Shown: positions 1 to 8,166 of the stretch, in pieces
Layout: every line of letters begins with the position of its first letter
Numbering within the stretch: position 1 is the stretch's first letter
DNA from: Leptotrichia wadei
Lineage (GTDB): Bacteria > Fusobacteriota > Fusobacteriia > Fusobacteriales > Leptotrichiaceae
NCBI RefSeq assembly: GCF_007990445.1
Contig: NZ_AP019841.1
Span: forward strand, 1,984,001-2,048,000
Direction of reading: 5' to 3'
Length of the DNA stretch: 64,000 nucleotides
The notes under the pieces: model-generated
Told to the model about the DNA's origin: nothing
Databases searched by the model: none
Seen by the model: the letters and a program-made list of their open reading frames with translations, nothing else
Made by a program: the position numbers and the translations under genes

Positions 1-385
1 ATTCACTTGATTTGTCAATTGCAGGTGGTGCAACATCAAAACTTCTTCTCCAGATAAGCACTTGGTCATCTCCATATTTTTTAGCAGTTTCTGCTTTATT
101 CAATCCTTGTAATGCACCATAGTGTCTTTCATTCAATCTCCAAGATTTGTAAACTGGAATATACAATTCATCCAATTCTTCCAAAACATAATTTAAAGTT
201 TTGATAGCTCTTTTTAAGTAAGAAGTATAAGCAACATCAAAAACTAATCCTTTTTCCTTTAATGCTTTTCCTCCAGCTTTTGCTTCTTCAACTCCTTTAG
301 GACTCAAATCCACATCTTTCCAACCAGTAAATTTGTTTTCCAAATTCCATTGGCTTTCACCATGTCTGATTAATACTAATTTCAT
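1..385 (-). CDS. gpmA: 2,3-bisphosphoglycerate-dependent phosphoglycerate mutase, N-terminal part (cut by window edge)
   Basis: Glycolytic enzyme interconverting 3- and 2-phosphoglycerate. The leftward frame starts at 385 with a good AGGAGG-type ribosome binding site at about 391-397. It opens with [14 protein letters not shown], the phosphohistidine RHGE motif of the histidine phosphatase superfamily. [13 protein letters not shown] and the later [12 protein letters not shown] segment are characteristic of the cofactor-dependent GpmA type. About 128 of the usual 230-250 residues are visible; the C-terminus lies beyond position 1. Identification rests on these motifs and is secure. Confidence 0.95.
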   Translation of the reverse strand, partial: MKLVLIRHGESQWNLENKFTGWKDVDLSPKGVEEAKAGGKALKEKGLVFDVAYTSYLKRAIKTLNYVLEELDELYIPVYKSWRLNERHYGALQGLNKAETAKKYGDDQVLIWRRSFDVAPPAIDKSSE

Positions 386-439
386 AAGTTTCCTCCTTAA
401 AATAATATTTTTATTAATGTTACGCATTTTATGCTTAAA

Positions 440-475
440 AACCTGAACCTCCCACGACTAAAGTCGCAGGGTTTT
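440..475 (-). repeat. IS200/IS605-type right-end hairpin relic
   Basis: A short palindrome (CGACT at 455-459 against AGTCG at 462-466, flanked by CCCA/AGGG) lies directly downstream of the decayed tnpB fragment, where IS605-family right-end hairpins sit. It resembles the CTCCC...GGGAG end hairpin of the intact TnpB element at 26.46 kb but is not identical. Confidence 0.5.
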
Positions 476-492
476 AAAATCTTTAAAAGTAT

Positions 493-690
493 TTAAAAAT
501 TTTCTAAGAAGTTTGATAGCACAACAACTATCCTTATTCTTTTAGGCGTGTTCAGCTCGCCCCTATTGTATAGGACAACATTTAAGTCCACAACTTTACT
601 TTTCTTTAGAATATTTAATACTCCATTACAGTCTTCAATCAAAGATATTATATTACATATTCTACATTTTATCTACTAAAATTTTTCCAT
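493..690 (-). pseudogene. Decayed TnpB C-terminal fragment (IS200/IS605 family)
   Basis: Reading leftward, the frame that ends with TAA at 493-495 encodes a CxxC pair, then IEDCNGVLNIL, which aligns with the ID-R-DYNAALNI end of TnpB (Zn finger followed by the last RuvC motif). It continues into RGELNTPKRI, a typical TnpB tail. The catalytic Asp region reads EDCN rather than DRDYN, and upstream codons are broken by stops. This is the dead 3' end of a transposon nuclease gene, with its end hairpin just downstream at 440-475. Confidence 0.6.
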
Positions 691-878
691 ATGCTTACTA
701 AATTTTCGTGCAATTCATCTCACAACTAAAATTCCGAGTATTCTTGCACTATTTCATAAACTTTTTTATATTTAATTGCAGCAAAACTGCTTTAAAATTG
801 AACTCAAAAGTTACAACTGGTTATTTATTTAAACTCTAATTTTAATTAATTTTTATCAGCTTAATCTTAAAAAATCAA

Positions 879-1166
879 CTATTTTTCTTCAACTTCCACA
901 ACTGTTTCTGAAACAGCTGTATTTGTAGATAATTCTTTTTCAGCAATTAAATCTTCAAGACGTTCTTTTGTTGTCATCAATTCTTCAAGATTCATGTTAT
1001 CGTAAGTTGCTTCTGAAGATGTTTTTATATTTATTCCTTGTTTTCTTAAAAAACTGTCAACTTTGCTTTGATTTTTTTTGTATAAATAGTAACCAACTGC
1101 AACTGTTCCTACTCCAACTGCCGCTCCCACTAAATGCTCTTTCTTTATATTTCCGAATTTTATCAT
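879..1166 (-). CDS. Small single-pass membrane protein at the end of the FezB-like operon
   Basis: 95 residues, start 1166 preceded by a GGAGG site. Residues about 12-29 (VGAAVGVGTVAVGYYLYKK) form one Gly/Val-rich membrane segment. A charged, probably helical tail with many Glu/Lys residues and the segment LEELMTTKERLEDLIAEKE follows. It is the last gene of the leftward operon containing the P1B ATPase. Small one-helix proteins of this type (for example DUF6110-like) are often encoded beside such ATPases, but I could not confirm family membership. Function unknown; a role as an accessory subunit of the metal compartment is inferred from position only. Confidence 0.6.
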   Translation of the reverse strand: MIKFGNIKKEHLVGAAVGVGTVAVGYYLYKKNQSKVDSFLRKQGINIKTSSEATYDNMNLEELMTTKERLEDLIAEKELSTNTAVSETVVEVEEK

Positions 1167-1242
1167 TTTATTACCTCCAAATTTTTAATTTATTTATTAT
1201 ATTTTTTCAAATAATTATATATTAATATTTTTTTATAACTAT

Positions 1243-1294
1243 GTGAATTACTCCTACTTGTAGAATCTGGTGATTTCTTGATATCTTTTGTTAA
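1243..1294 (-). repeat. IS605-type terminal relic
   Basis: This stretch matches the right end of the TnpB element at 26450-26505: GTGAATTACTCC, then TTGTAGAA, then ATTTCTTGATATCTTTTGTTAA against the corresponding GTGAACTACTCC...CTTCTTGGGAAGTATCTGCTTTTGTTAG blocks, with internal mismatches. It has no associated gene and sits between the 95- and 248-residue genes of the metal operon. Confidence 0.5.
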
Positions 1295-1317
1295 ATTCTT
1301 TTACTTTAAATCACAAT

Positions 1318-2064
1318 TTATTTCAAAGCTATATATTTATCATCCGAATCTTCATCTGATCTCTTGCTAAAGAATATATGATCTATTAAATCACTTACAT
1401 TCTCAATAGTTTTATCATTTTTCACATCCACAACATAATGGAATTTCCCATTTTCAGCTTTTAACCGATAAATTCTCACTTCTTTATTCGATACATTATT
1501 TAATACAAGGTGTCGTCCAAAAGTTGTAAGCCACATAAGTGCTATTGCTGTAACTGATCTATTCGCCATATAGGATCTTAAAAGATACAATGCTGGTAAA
1601 ATTTCAATGTCAAAGAAACCTTTTCTTTGTGTTTCCATATAGGCGTGTTCCATAATTGCCGCTGTTGTAAGTCCCGCTGTAAAATTGTTTATATCCAATT
1701 GTAATTTTTCAATTTTACTTTTTCCAAGTCCGTACAAGAAAGAAAGCAAAATCGCAGCTCCAGAATATACAGACAACGAATCTATTGATTTTTCCTCAAA
1801 ATCTTCCACTAATTTTACCGAAGTCATGCCGTGCTCAACTGATAATGCTGTCGCAGTTCGATAAATCACTTCATCAATCGTAATTTCCTCTGGCTCAAAA
1901 GTTATAAGCAATGTATTTATAGTTTTATTATATCGTAAAGCTGTACTTTTTGCTCCAACTTTTATTGTTTCAAAAAATTTTTTTGTGTCAATAATTTCGT
2001 GTGAAACTTTAAATCTGACACGATTCGGTAACTTATGCAATACCGTCAAAATTAATTTTTTCAT
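1318..2064 (-). CDS. HMA-like domain/membrane protein of the FezB-like operon
   Basis: 248 residues, start 2064 after a GGAGG site. Residues about 12-20 (KLPNRVRFK) give a degenerate copy of the GR-x-R motif shared by the operon. Residues 20-80 look like an HMA-type alpha/beta fold without the metal-binding CxxC pair. Hydrophobic segments around 100-116, 125-140 and 160-185 suggest a membrane hairpin region like the N-terminal part of a P1B ATPase. A polar C-terminal tail follows. The gene lies 36 bases downstream of the ATPase gene and is co-directional. Probably a structural or scaffolding partner of the ATPase; exact role unknown. Confidence 0.65.
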   Translation of the reverse strand: MKKLILTVLHKLPNRVRFKVSHEIIDTKKFFETIKVGAKSTALRYNKTINTLLITFEPEEITIDEVIYRTATALSVEHGMTSVKLVEDFEEKSIDSLSVYSGAAILLSFLYGLGKSKIEKLQLDINNFTAGLTTAAIMEHAYMETQRKGFFDIEILPALYLLRSYMANRSVTAIALMWLTTFGRHLVLNNVSNKEVRIYRLKAENGKFHYVVDVKNDKTIENVSDLIDHIFFSKRSDEDSDDKYIALK

Positions 2065-2100
2065 ATAATTTCCTCCAAAATCAGATACGCCACAAAAATT

Positions 2101-4284
2101 CTATTTATTGACATCATATTTTAAAAGTCTTAATGAATTTCCAACTACTAAAATTGTTATTGAATTATGTAAAACTGAACTATATATTGCTGGTAGCAAT
2201 CCTGTCGCACCTAATACAAGTGCAAAACTGTTTATTCCAATCGCCATCGCAAAATTTTGTTTTATAATTTTTACAGTATTTTTAGCTAAACCAATTACAG
2301 CTGGTATTAACAACGGATCGTCAGAAGTTATTGTAACATCGGCAGCTTCCATTGCAACATCTGTTCTAGTGCTTCCAAGTGCTATTCCTACATTTGCGTA
2401 AGAAAGAGCTGGAGCATCGTTTATTCCATCTCCAATCATAATAACTTTTGATCCGATTGAACGGAATTTCAAAATATCTTTCGCCTTATCTTCTGGTAAC
2501 AATTCAGATTCATATCTATCCATTGACATACTATTTGCAATAGTTTCAGCCTGTTGTCTCAAGTCTCCTGTAAGTAGCACAATATCGTCTATTCCTTGAT
2601 TTCTCAAACGGTTCATAGCTTTTTTGATATTTTCTCTTGGTGGATCAGAAACTCCGATTACACCGATTAAATTCTCATTTTTAGCCACATAAATAACGAT
2701 TTCTCCATTATTTTGCATTCCTTTTACCACATCAACTGACATCTCTACCGAAATATTATTTTCTTCCATGTATCTTCTGCTTCCCACACGAATAATATCC
2801 TTATTTACATAAGTTTCAATTCCTCTTGCCACTCTAATTACATCTTCTTTATGTCGTGGTATTTTTAATCCTCTATTTCTTACTTCGTTTAAAATCGCAC
2901 TCGCCAAAGGGTGTGTAGAAGTTTCTTCAGCAGCCGCAGCTAATGCAATCATTCTATTATCTTTCATATTTTTAGCAAAAGTTTTTACTGTTTGAACTTT
3001 AGGTTTTCCTTCTGTAATTGTTCCAGTTTTATCAAATATTACAGTATCAGCCTTTGAAAGTTCTTCCAAATAATTGCTTCCTTTAATCAAGATTCCGTTT
3101 TTAGCAGCTGTATTAATTGAAGCAGAAAATGCTGTCGCTGTCGACAATCTTATTCCACATGAATAATCAATTACAAGCATACTCAATGCCTTTTGTAAAT
3201 TTCTAGTTGAAGCGTAAACTATTCCAGCAAGAAGGAAATTTAACGGAATCAACTGTGCAGAAAATGCATCGGCGTAAGATTGAATGTCCGCTTTGTTAAA
3301 CGAAGCATCTTCTACCAATTTTATAATTCTTGAAGCCGTTCTGTCATCTCCAACTTTTTCAGCTCTTACAGTGATATTTCCACTTTTCAAAAGCGTTCCA
3401 GCAAAAACTTCCTGTCCTGTTTCCTTTTTAACAGGCATATATTCTCCAGTAATCGCCGATTGGTCAATTACCGCACTTCCCTTTTCAATTGTTCCATCGA
3501 CACTTATTTTTTCTCCAGTTTGAACAAGTATCAAATCACCTTTTTTAATTTCTTCAATTGGAACTTTTTTCGCCACTTGGTCTTCATCTTCAGACGCTTT
3601 CCAAACATAGTTTTCTCCAACACTTAGCATATCTTTAATTACGCCACGAGTTTTTTTCATAGTATAAGCCGTCAAAAGTTCTGCAATTCTTTCTAAAATC
3701 ATAATTGTCAAAGCTGTTCGCTCACTTCCTAAAGCGATACTACTTACAATCGCCGTAGAACTCAATGTATCCGCATTCGGACGCTTATTCTGAATCAATG
3801 ACAAAATTCCATTTTTTAAAACAGGCAATGCCAAAGAAATTGTTGAAATAGTTTTGTAATTAAATAATCTTCTAATTCCAGTCAATTTCGTTTTTGGACC
3901 TGGAAGCAAAAGCAATAATACTGCCACTCCAATATTTTTCATAATTTCTTTTGGTGATTCTTCCTGTAATCGTCTTTCTATCACATATTTATTCGATGCT
4001 TGTTTTTTATCATTTTTGTAAATATCCACCAAATACCCATTCAATGTATTTTGAAGCAAAGATACAAAATTTTCTCCAGTTAGCGAAAAGTTATCAAAAT
4101 AAATAAGTACAGAACCTGTAATAGTTGAAATTTCAACACTTTTTATATAATGAACTTGCATTAAACGCTTTGTTATTTCTTCTTTGTGAACGCCAAGATA
4201 TTTTAACGCTCTTGAACGAATTCTAATTCTCCCACGAATTTCATGCAAAATCTCACAATTTAGCAAATAATTTCTACCAGCCAT
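2101..4284 (-). CDS. P1B-type heavy-metal ATPase, FezB-like (Ser-Cys-Gly in place of CPC)
   Basis: 727 residues. Primary metal-transporting ATPase of the inner or organelle membrane. Visible: an N-terminal RGRIRIRS motif (residues 17-24) and an HMA-like domain lacking CxxC. Next come the actuator loop with TGEYMPVKK, the phosphorylation motif DKTGTITEGK near residue 416, an HP-type motif (STHPLASA) and the hinge GDGINDAPAL. The membrane metal site reads DYSCGIRLS (about 373-381): Cys-Pro-Cys is replaced by Ser-Cys-Gly with no proline. That signature and the N-terminal RxGRxR-like motif fit what I recall of P1B-6 ATPases (FezB of ferrosomes); other P1B subgroups are possible. It is the central gene of a five-gene operon. 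Likely cargo is iron, by analogy. Confidence 0.85.
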   Translation of the reverse strand: MAGRNYLLNCEILHEIRGRIRIRSRALKYLGVHKEEITKRLMQVHYIKSVEISTITGSVLIYFDNFSLTGENFVSLLQNTLNGYLVDIYKNDKKQASNKYVIERRLQEESPKEIMKNIGVAVLLLLLPGPKTKLTGIRRLFNYKTISTISLALPVLKNGILSLIQNKRPNADTLSSTAIVSSIALGSERTALTIMILERIAELLTAYTMKKTRGVIKDMLSVGENYVWKASEDEDQVAKKVPIEEIKKGDLILVQTGEKISVDGTIEKGSAVIDQSAITGEYMPVKKETGQEVFAGTLLKSGNITVRAEKVGDDRTASRIIKLVEDASFNKADIQSYADAFSAQLIPLNFLLAGIVYASTRNLQKALSMLVIDYSCGIRLSTATAFSASINTAAKNGILIKGSNYLEELSKADTVIFDKTGTITEGKPKVQTVKTFAKNMKDNRMIALAAAAEETSTHPLASAILNEVRNRGLKIPRHKEDVIRVARGIETYVNKDIIRVGSRRYMEENNISVEMSVDVVKGMQNNGEIVIYVAKNENLIGVIGVSDPPRENIKKAMNRLRNQGIDDIVLLTGDLRQQAETIANSMSMDRYESELLPEDKAKDILKFRSIGSKVIMIGDGINDAPALSYANVGIALGSTRTDVAMEAADVTITSDDPLLIPAVIGLAKNTVKIIKQNFAMAIGINSFALVLGATGLLPAIYSSVLHNSITILVVGNSLRLLKYDVNK

Positions 4285-4314
4285 AAAATTTTCCTTTCTT
4301 TTTATTCCACAAAC

Positions 4315-4686
4315 TTAAAGTTTTTTTATCAAATCATAAAAAATTTCCAGATTATCTTCTATTTCTTTCAAGGATTTATTTTCATACAATTCAGGATGAT
4401 TGATAACCGTTTTCCAAACTTTGTTCATCCATTCAAGTATTTCCTTTTCTGAAATCAAATTTGGATCATAATAAAGCAAAATTTTATTCGTTATATACGA
4501 ATATTCAACACTTTTTATCCCTTTTTTTGATAAAATCAGTTTTTTTACTTCATTATCATATTTTTTTAATTCCTCTGGAACCTTTGATAAATTTGGAACA
4601 AATAGCCTAAGTCTTCCAGGAATACTGTGCACTACCTTTATCTGATTAAACATCAGATACGTTGTTCTAAAAAAATTTTCTAACAT
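4315..4686 (-). CDS. Small GRLR-motif HMA-like protein
   Basis: About 123 residues if it starts at the ATG at 4686 (AAAGGG upstream); an in-frame TTG lies at 4701. The protein contains HSIPGRLRLFVPNL near its N-terminus. A beta-alpha-beta-beta pattern follows (KGIKSVEYSYITNKILLYYDP) like an HMA domain but with no cysteine pair. No clear membrane span apart from a weakly hydrophobic N-terminus. It lies between the 161-residue gene and the ATPase gene in the same direction with short gaps, so co-transcription is likely. It shares the GR-L-R motif with its neighbours. Function inferred only from the operon. Confidence 0.65.
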   Translation of the reverse strand: MLENFFRTTYLMFNQIKVVHSIPGRLRLFVPNLSKVPEELKKYDNEVKKLILSKKGIKSVEYSYITNKILLYYDPNLISEKEILEWMNKVWKTVINHPELYENKSLKEIEDNLEIFYDLIKKL

Positions 4687-4712
4687 CTTTTTCCCTTTCA
4701 ATTTTTTGTCTA

Positions 4713-5198
4713 CTATTTTCTTTTCTCGTCTGATAAAAGTCTAGAAGCCCACCATAACAATGTAGCTCCTTTAGGTAATCCTGGAACTTTCCATAATTTT
4801 TTTATTCCATAAAAAATAAAAATACCTGCAGTTAATGTCTTCAAATCCAAATAACCTTTACTCTTGTTATAAACAGCCATATCTGCTGATTCAAATATCT
4901 GCTTTAACAACTCTTTTATTCTCCCAGGTTTATTCTTCAAGGCTTCCTCATCCAAATGAAGCAATCTCAACACTACCAAATACAAAAAAGAACTTTCAAT
5001 AACTTTTTCATCAAAATAAATCAGAATACTTCCAGTAACAGAATTAACTTCCACGGAATTTATTCCTTCTATTTTACGAATATTATTTAAAAATTCCTTT
5101 TTTAGCTCCTCGTCATCCTTCAGCACTTCTGTCTGCAACCGCAAACGCCCATTTTGATAATGTTTCACTTGAATAACGCCATAAAAACTTTGTAACAT
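4713..5198 (-). CDS. First gene of the FezB-like operon: GRLR-motif HMA-like membrane protein
   Basis: 161 residues, start 5198 after AAGGAG. Residues about 15-20 read NGRLRL. Then comes a CxxC-less HMA-like unit (EGINSVEVNSVTGSILIYFD) closely resembling the ATPase N-terminal unit (IKSVEISTITGSVLIYFD). After a polar linker, residues about 122-150 contain a hydrophobic stretch (LTAGIFIFYGIKKLW...ATLLWWASRLL) that could be one or two membrane helices. As the promoter-proximal gene it defines the operon start. Most likely a membrane accessory protein of the putative ferrosome; FezA/FezX-type assignment cannot be made without alignment. Confidence 0.65.
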   Translation of the reverse strand: MLQSFYGVIQVKHYQNGRLRLQTEVLKDDEELKKEFLNNIRKIEGINSVEVNSVTGSILIYFDEKVIESSFLYLVVLRLLHLDEEALKNKPGRIKELLKQIFESADMAVYNKSKGYLDLKTLTAGIFIFYGIKKLWKVPGLPKGATLLWWASRLLSDEKRK

Positions 5199-5227
5199 AA
5201 CCGACTCCTTAACCTTTTTTATAATTC

Positions 5228-5256
5228 ATTATATACCTTTTCATTTTAAATTACAA
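5228..5256 (-). promoter_or_regulatory. Promoter of the FezB-like operon
   Basis: Leftward -35 TTGTAA (5251-5256) and -10 TATAAT (5228-5233) with a 17-base spacer, 30 bases upstream of the first start codon. I saw no convincing Fur box over it. Confidence 0.6.
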
Positions 5257-5298
5257 GATAGATTTTCTTCATAATCTTTCTAAATTTTTATTTTTACC

Positions 5299-5327
5299 TT
5301 TACTTTAGACAAAATTAACGATACAAT
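5299..5327 (+). promoter_or_regulatory. Promoter for truA
   Basis: TTTACT (5299-5304), 17-base spacer, TACAAT (5322-5327), 35 bases before the truA start; divergent from the metal-operon promoter. Confidence 0.45.
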
Positions 5328-5362
5328 ATAAAAAAGAAAAAAGAAAAATAAAAAGGAAAAAT

Positions 5363-6121
5363 ATGAAAAAAAGAAATGTAAAAATCATTTATCAATATGA
5401 TGGAAGCAAGTTTTTGGGATTTCAAAGGCAAAAGGATAATAACGTAAAAACTGTTCAAGGAGAAATTGAAAAAATAATTTTAAAAGCATTTTCCCAAAAT
5501 ATAAATATGATTTCTTCAGGAAGGACTGACAAGGGAGTTCATGCAATGGAACAAGTTTCTAATTTTCTAATTGACGGCAATATTCCTCTGGAAGCAATAA
5601 AAAGGCAAATTAATAAATCTTTAAAAGGTGAGGTTAAAATTTTAAATATCACAGAAGCAAATGAAAATTTTAATGCACGTTTTGATGCTAAAAATCGAGC
5701 TTATTTATATATTATGAGAGCAGAGAAGGATATTACGCCATTTGAGTCAAATTACATAACTGGTCTTAAAGAAAAAGTGGAGGTGGAAAAATTTCAGAAA
5801 ATAATGGACTCCTTTATTGGAAAACACGATTTCAGCAGTTTTATGAAAAAGGATAAGGCTTATAGAAATCCTGTGAGAGAAATTTTTTATATAAAATGCT
5901 ATTATGATAAAAAATTCGGGAAAAATCAGGTAAATATTGAAATTTGCGGAAATGGATTTTTAAAAACTATGGTCAGAATTATGATTGGCTCAGCACTTGC
6001 TGTTTATTTTGGAAAAGAAAAAGAAAATTATATTATAAAAAGGCTAAAAAATCCTGATGCTGATAATAAAAAGATTTTAGCACCTTCAGAAGGGTTATAT
6101 CTGTATAAAGTGAATTACTAA
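5363..6121 (+). CDS. truA: tRNA pseudouridine(38-40) synthase TruA
   Basis: 252 residues, normal for the family. Converts uridines 38-40 of the tRNA anticodon arm to pseudouridine in the cytoplasm. N-terminal IIYQYDGSKFLGFQRQ, the catalytic-Asp motif SGRTDKGVHA (Asp56) and RNPVREI and FLKTMVRIMIG are all family hallmarks. An AAAGGA site lies before the ATG. It is divergent from the metal operon and followed 42 bases later by an acetyltransferase gene, which may be co-transcribed. Confidence 0.95.
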   Translation: MKKRNVKIIYQYDGSKFLGFQRQKDNNVKTVQGEIEKIILKAFSQNINMISSGRTDKGVHAMEQVSNFLIDGNIPLEAIKRQINKSLKGEVKILNITEANENFNARFDAKNRAYLYIMRAEKDITPFESNYITGLKEKVEVEKFQKIMDSFIGKHDFSSFMKKDKAYRNPVREIFYIKCYYDKKFGKNQVNIEICGNGFLKTMVRIMIGSALAVYFGKEKENYIIKRLKNPDADNKKILAPSEGLYLYKVNY

Positions 6122-6163
6122 AAAGTTATTATTAAAAAAAAGAAAAAAAGAAAGAGAGATTTT

Positions 6164-6640
6164 ATGGAAAAAAATTATAAAATAAAAATTCTGGATGCAA
6201 AAAAAGATTCAGATTTGTTATTTAAAATTGTAGAACATGAAAACAAAGTTTTTGGAGAAGCAACCGTTGGGAACTGGAATATTAAGCCATTTGCCAAATA
6301 TGGAAAAGTTTTTGCAATGTTAAGCGATGATAAAGACAGTAAGGATGAATTAATGTCGGTTATTGAGGTTTTAAGCAGTTTTGACAGGGAAATTGCTTAT
6401 GTTTATGGAGTTTCTACTGTCCCAAAATTTCAAAAAAACGGATATGCGAGAATACTTCTTCAATTTGTAATGGAAACTTTGAAGGAAATGGGAATAAAAA
6501 AAATAGAACTTACTGTTGATATGGATAACTTTACTGCGAAAAGAATTTATGAAAAATTGGGATTTGAAATAGTAGATAATTTAGATAATGAATATGGGGA
6601 CAATGTTGAACGATACTTGATGAGATATTCGATAAAATAA
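6164..6640 (+). CDS. GNAT-family N-acetyltransferase
   Basis: 158 residues. The GNAT acetyl-CoA binding region is visible: VYGVSTVPKFQKNGYARILLQF corresponds to strand beta4 plus the Q/R-x-x-G-x-G/A loop (QKNGYA). It is followed by IELTVDMDNFTAKRIYEKLGFE, the usual N-x-x-A...YEKLGF end of GNAT domains. Substrate cannot be told. An AGAGAG site precedes the ATG, and it directly follows truA. Confidence 0.85.
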   Translation: MEKNYKIKILDAKKDSDLLFKIVEHENKVFGEATVGNWNIKPFAKYGKVFAMLSDDKDSKDELMSVIEVLSSFDREIAYVYGVSTVPKFQKNGYARILLQFVMETLKEMGIKKIELTVDMDNFTAKRIYEKLGFEIVDNLDNEYGDNVERYLMRYSIK

Positions 6641-6847
6641 TAATTATATTTTTCATTAACTTTTATATAATGAAATTAAAATGGTAATCAAATATAATTA
6701 GGATATAATATAATGCACCTTAATTTTTATGTATTTAAAATTTGAGGAACACTTTTATTGTTTGGTAAAAATTAATCAAAATTTTAAAATTACTAAATAT
6801 ATTAATTGTAATACCCCCCATAAAATTATATTGAGGAGTGATTAATT

Positions 6848-7087
6848 ATGAAAAAATTAATATTAGGAATATTTTTATTATTTAGCGTTCTTAGTTTCTC
6901 AAGATACGTAGAACGTTGCAAAATAGTGTCAGATAATACTTGCGTAAGTTTAAAATCAGGAAAAAGATTTAATTTTAGCGGCCATCCTTTTGCATCAGCT
7001 GCATATGGAAGCGTTTACAGAGTATATTTTGAAGGAAATGGATATAAAAACCTGTACTTCACAGGAAATGAATATCTCTACAATTAA
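6848..7087 (+). CDS. Small secreted protein, unknown
   Basis: 79 residues with a clear signal peptide (MKKLILGIFLLFSVLSFS) and a GAGGAG ribosome binding site. The mature part of about 60 residues has two cysteines (in ERCKIVSDNTC) that could form a disulfide, plus aromatic/Gly-rich segments. No family recognised. The gene stands alone, about 200 bases after the acetyltransferase gene and 160 before the amidase gene. Confidence 0.7.
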   Translation: MKKLILGIFLLFSVLSFSRYVERCKIVSDNTCVSLKSGKRFNFSGHPFASAAYGSVYRVYFEGNGYKNLYFTGNEYLYN

Positions 7088-7244
7088 ATTTATTTTGTAA
7101 CAAACTAAGTCAAAAAATTTCCAATACTTTTTAGTAATTTTAGAAATTTCTATTTTTACCAGACAATAAACATTAAAAATCTAATTTTTATACTCAAATA
7201 ATAAAATAAATAAATTTAAAAATAAAAAAAGAAAGGAATCAACT

Positions 7245-7931
7245 ATGAAATTATTATTAAAATTAGCAATTTTAATTAGCAGCATTTCAGGATTGGCAAA
7301 TGCAGCTGAAAAAGTATGTATCGATCCAGGACACCAAGCAAAGGGAAATATGCAAACAGAAGAAGTGGCTCCTGGTTCAAGCAAAAGAAAAACAAAAGTA
7401 GCTTACGGAACAAGAGGTGTTGCAACTAAAAAGCCTGAATATCAGTTAGCCCTTGAAGTAGGCTTAAAATTAAGAGATGCTTTAAAGGATAAAGGATACT
7501 CAGTATTTATGGTAAGAGAAAAAAATGATGTAAATATAAGCAACAAAGAAAGAGCCCTAATGACAAATAAAGAAGGCTGTGATGTATATTTAAGATTACA
7601 TGCAGATGCAGGAGGAAGCAGTAACAGAGGAGCAACTGTACTTACATCATCATCTAAAAATCCGTACACAAAAAGCGTACAGCAATCAAGTGATAAATTC
7701 TCAAAAGCAATCCTGTCAGAATACACAAAAGCAACAGGCTTCAAAAGCCGAGGCGTTTCCTACAGAGATGACCTGACAGGAACAAACTGGTCAACAGTTA
7801 CAAACACATTACTAGAAATGGGATTCATGACAAATCCTGAGGAAGACAGAAAAATGGCTTCTCCTGACTTCCAAAATGTGATGGTAGAAGGGATTGTAAA
7901 TGGGATTGAAAAGTATTTTAGAGAAAAATAA
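7245..7931 (+). CDS. Secreted N-acetylmuramoyl-L-alanine amidase (Amidase_3)
   Basis: 228 residues: signal peptide (about 1-20, ending ANA) and then a single zinc amidase domain. Zinc ligands are His30 in CIDPGH, Glu65 in KPEYQLALEVG and His119 in YLRLHADA. The catalytic glutamate is Glu191 in LLEMGFMTN. It cleaves the bond between N-acetylmuramic acid and the stem peptide L-alanine in peptidoglycan. There is no targeting (AMIN, SH3 or LysM) domain, so it is a minimal exported hydrolase. AAGGAA precedes the ATG and a terminator follows at 7965. Confidence 0.92.
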   Translation: MKLLLKLAILISSISGLANAAEKVCIDPGHQAKGNMQTEEVAPGSSKRKTKVAYGTRGVATKKPEYQLALEVGLKLRDALKDKGYSVFMVREKNDVNISNKERALMTNKEGCDVYLRLHADAGGSSNRGATVLTSSSKNPYTKSVQQSSDKFSKAILSEYTKATGFKSRGVSYRDDLTGTNWSTVTNTLLEMGFMTNPEEDRKMASPDFQNVMVEGIVNGIEKYFREK

Positions 7932-7964
7932 CAAAATTTTATTTTAATTTGAACAATAAAAAAA

Positions 7965-7988
7965 TCTGTCATAATTGGCAGACTTTTT
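7965..7988 (+). terminator. Terminator after the amidase gene
   Basis: Stem TCTGTCA/TGGCAGA with a TAAT loop followed by CTTTTTT. Confidence 0.75.
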
Positions 7989-8079
7989 TATATAAAGATT
8001 AATTCACTAATATTATACCTCATTATTTAATTTTTAAAAATAAAATAATATTTCTTAAAATCCAAAAATTTTTTTCACT

Positions 8080-8117
8080 ATAAAAAGGCTGCTAATTCCA
8101 AAACAGCCTTTATTTTT
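8080..8117 (-). terminator. Terminator after the AAA-ATPase-like gene (bidirectional form)
   Basis: Stem AAGGCTG (8085-8091)/CAGCCTT (8104-8110) flanked by A and T runs on both sides. It lies just beyond the 3' end of the leftward gene at 8167. Confidence 0.7.
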
Positions 8118-8166
8118 TAACATCTAATCTTATTTAAAATTTAATAGTTTTTCCACTTCATTTCAA

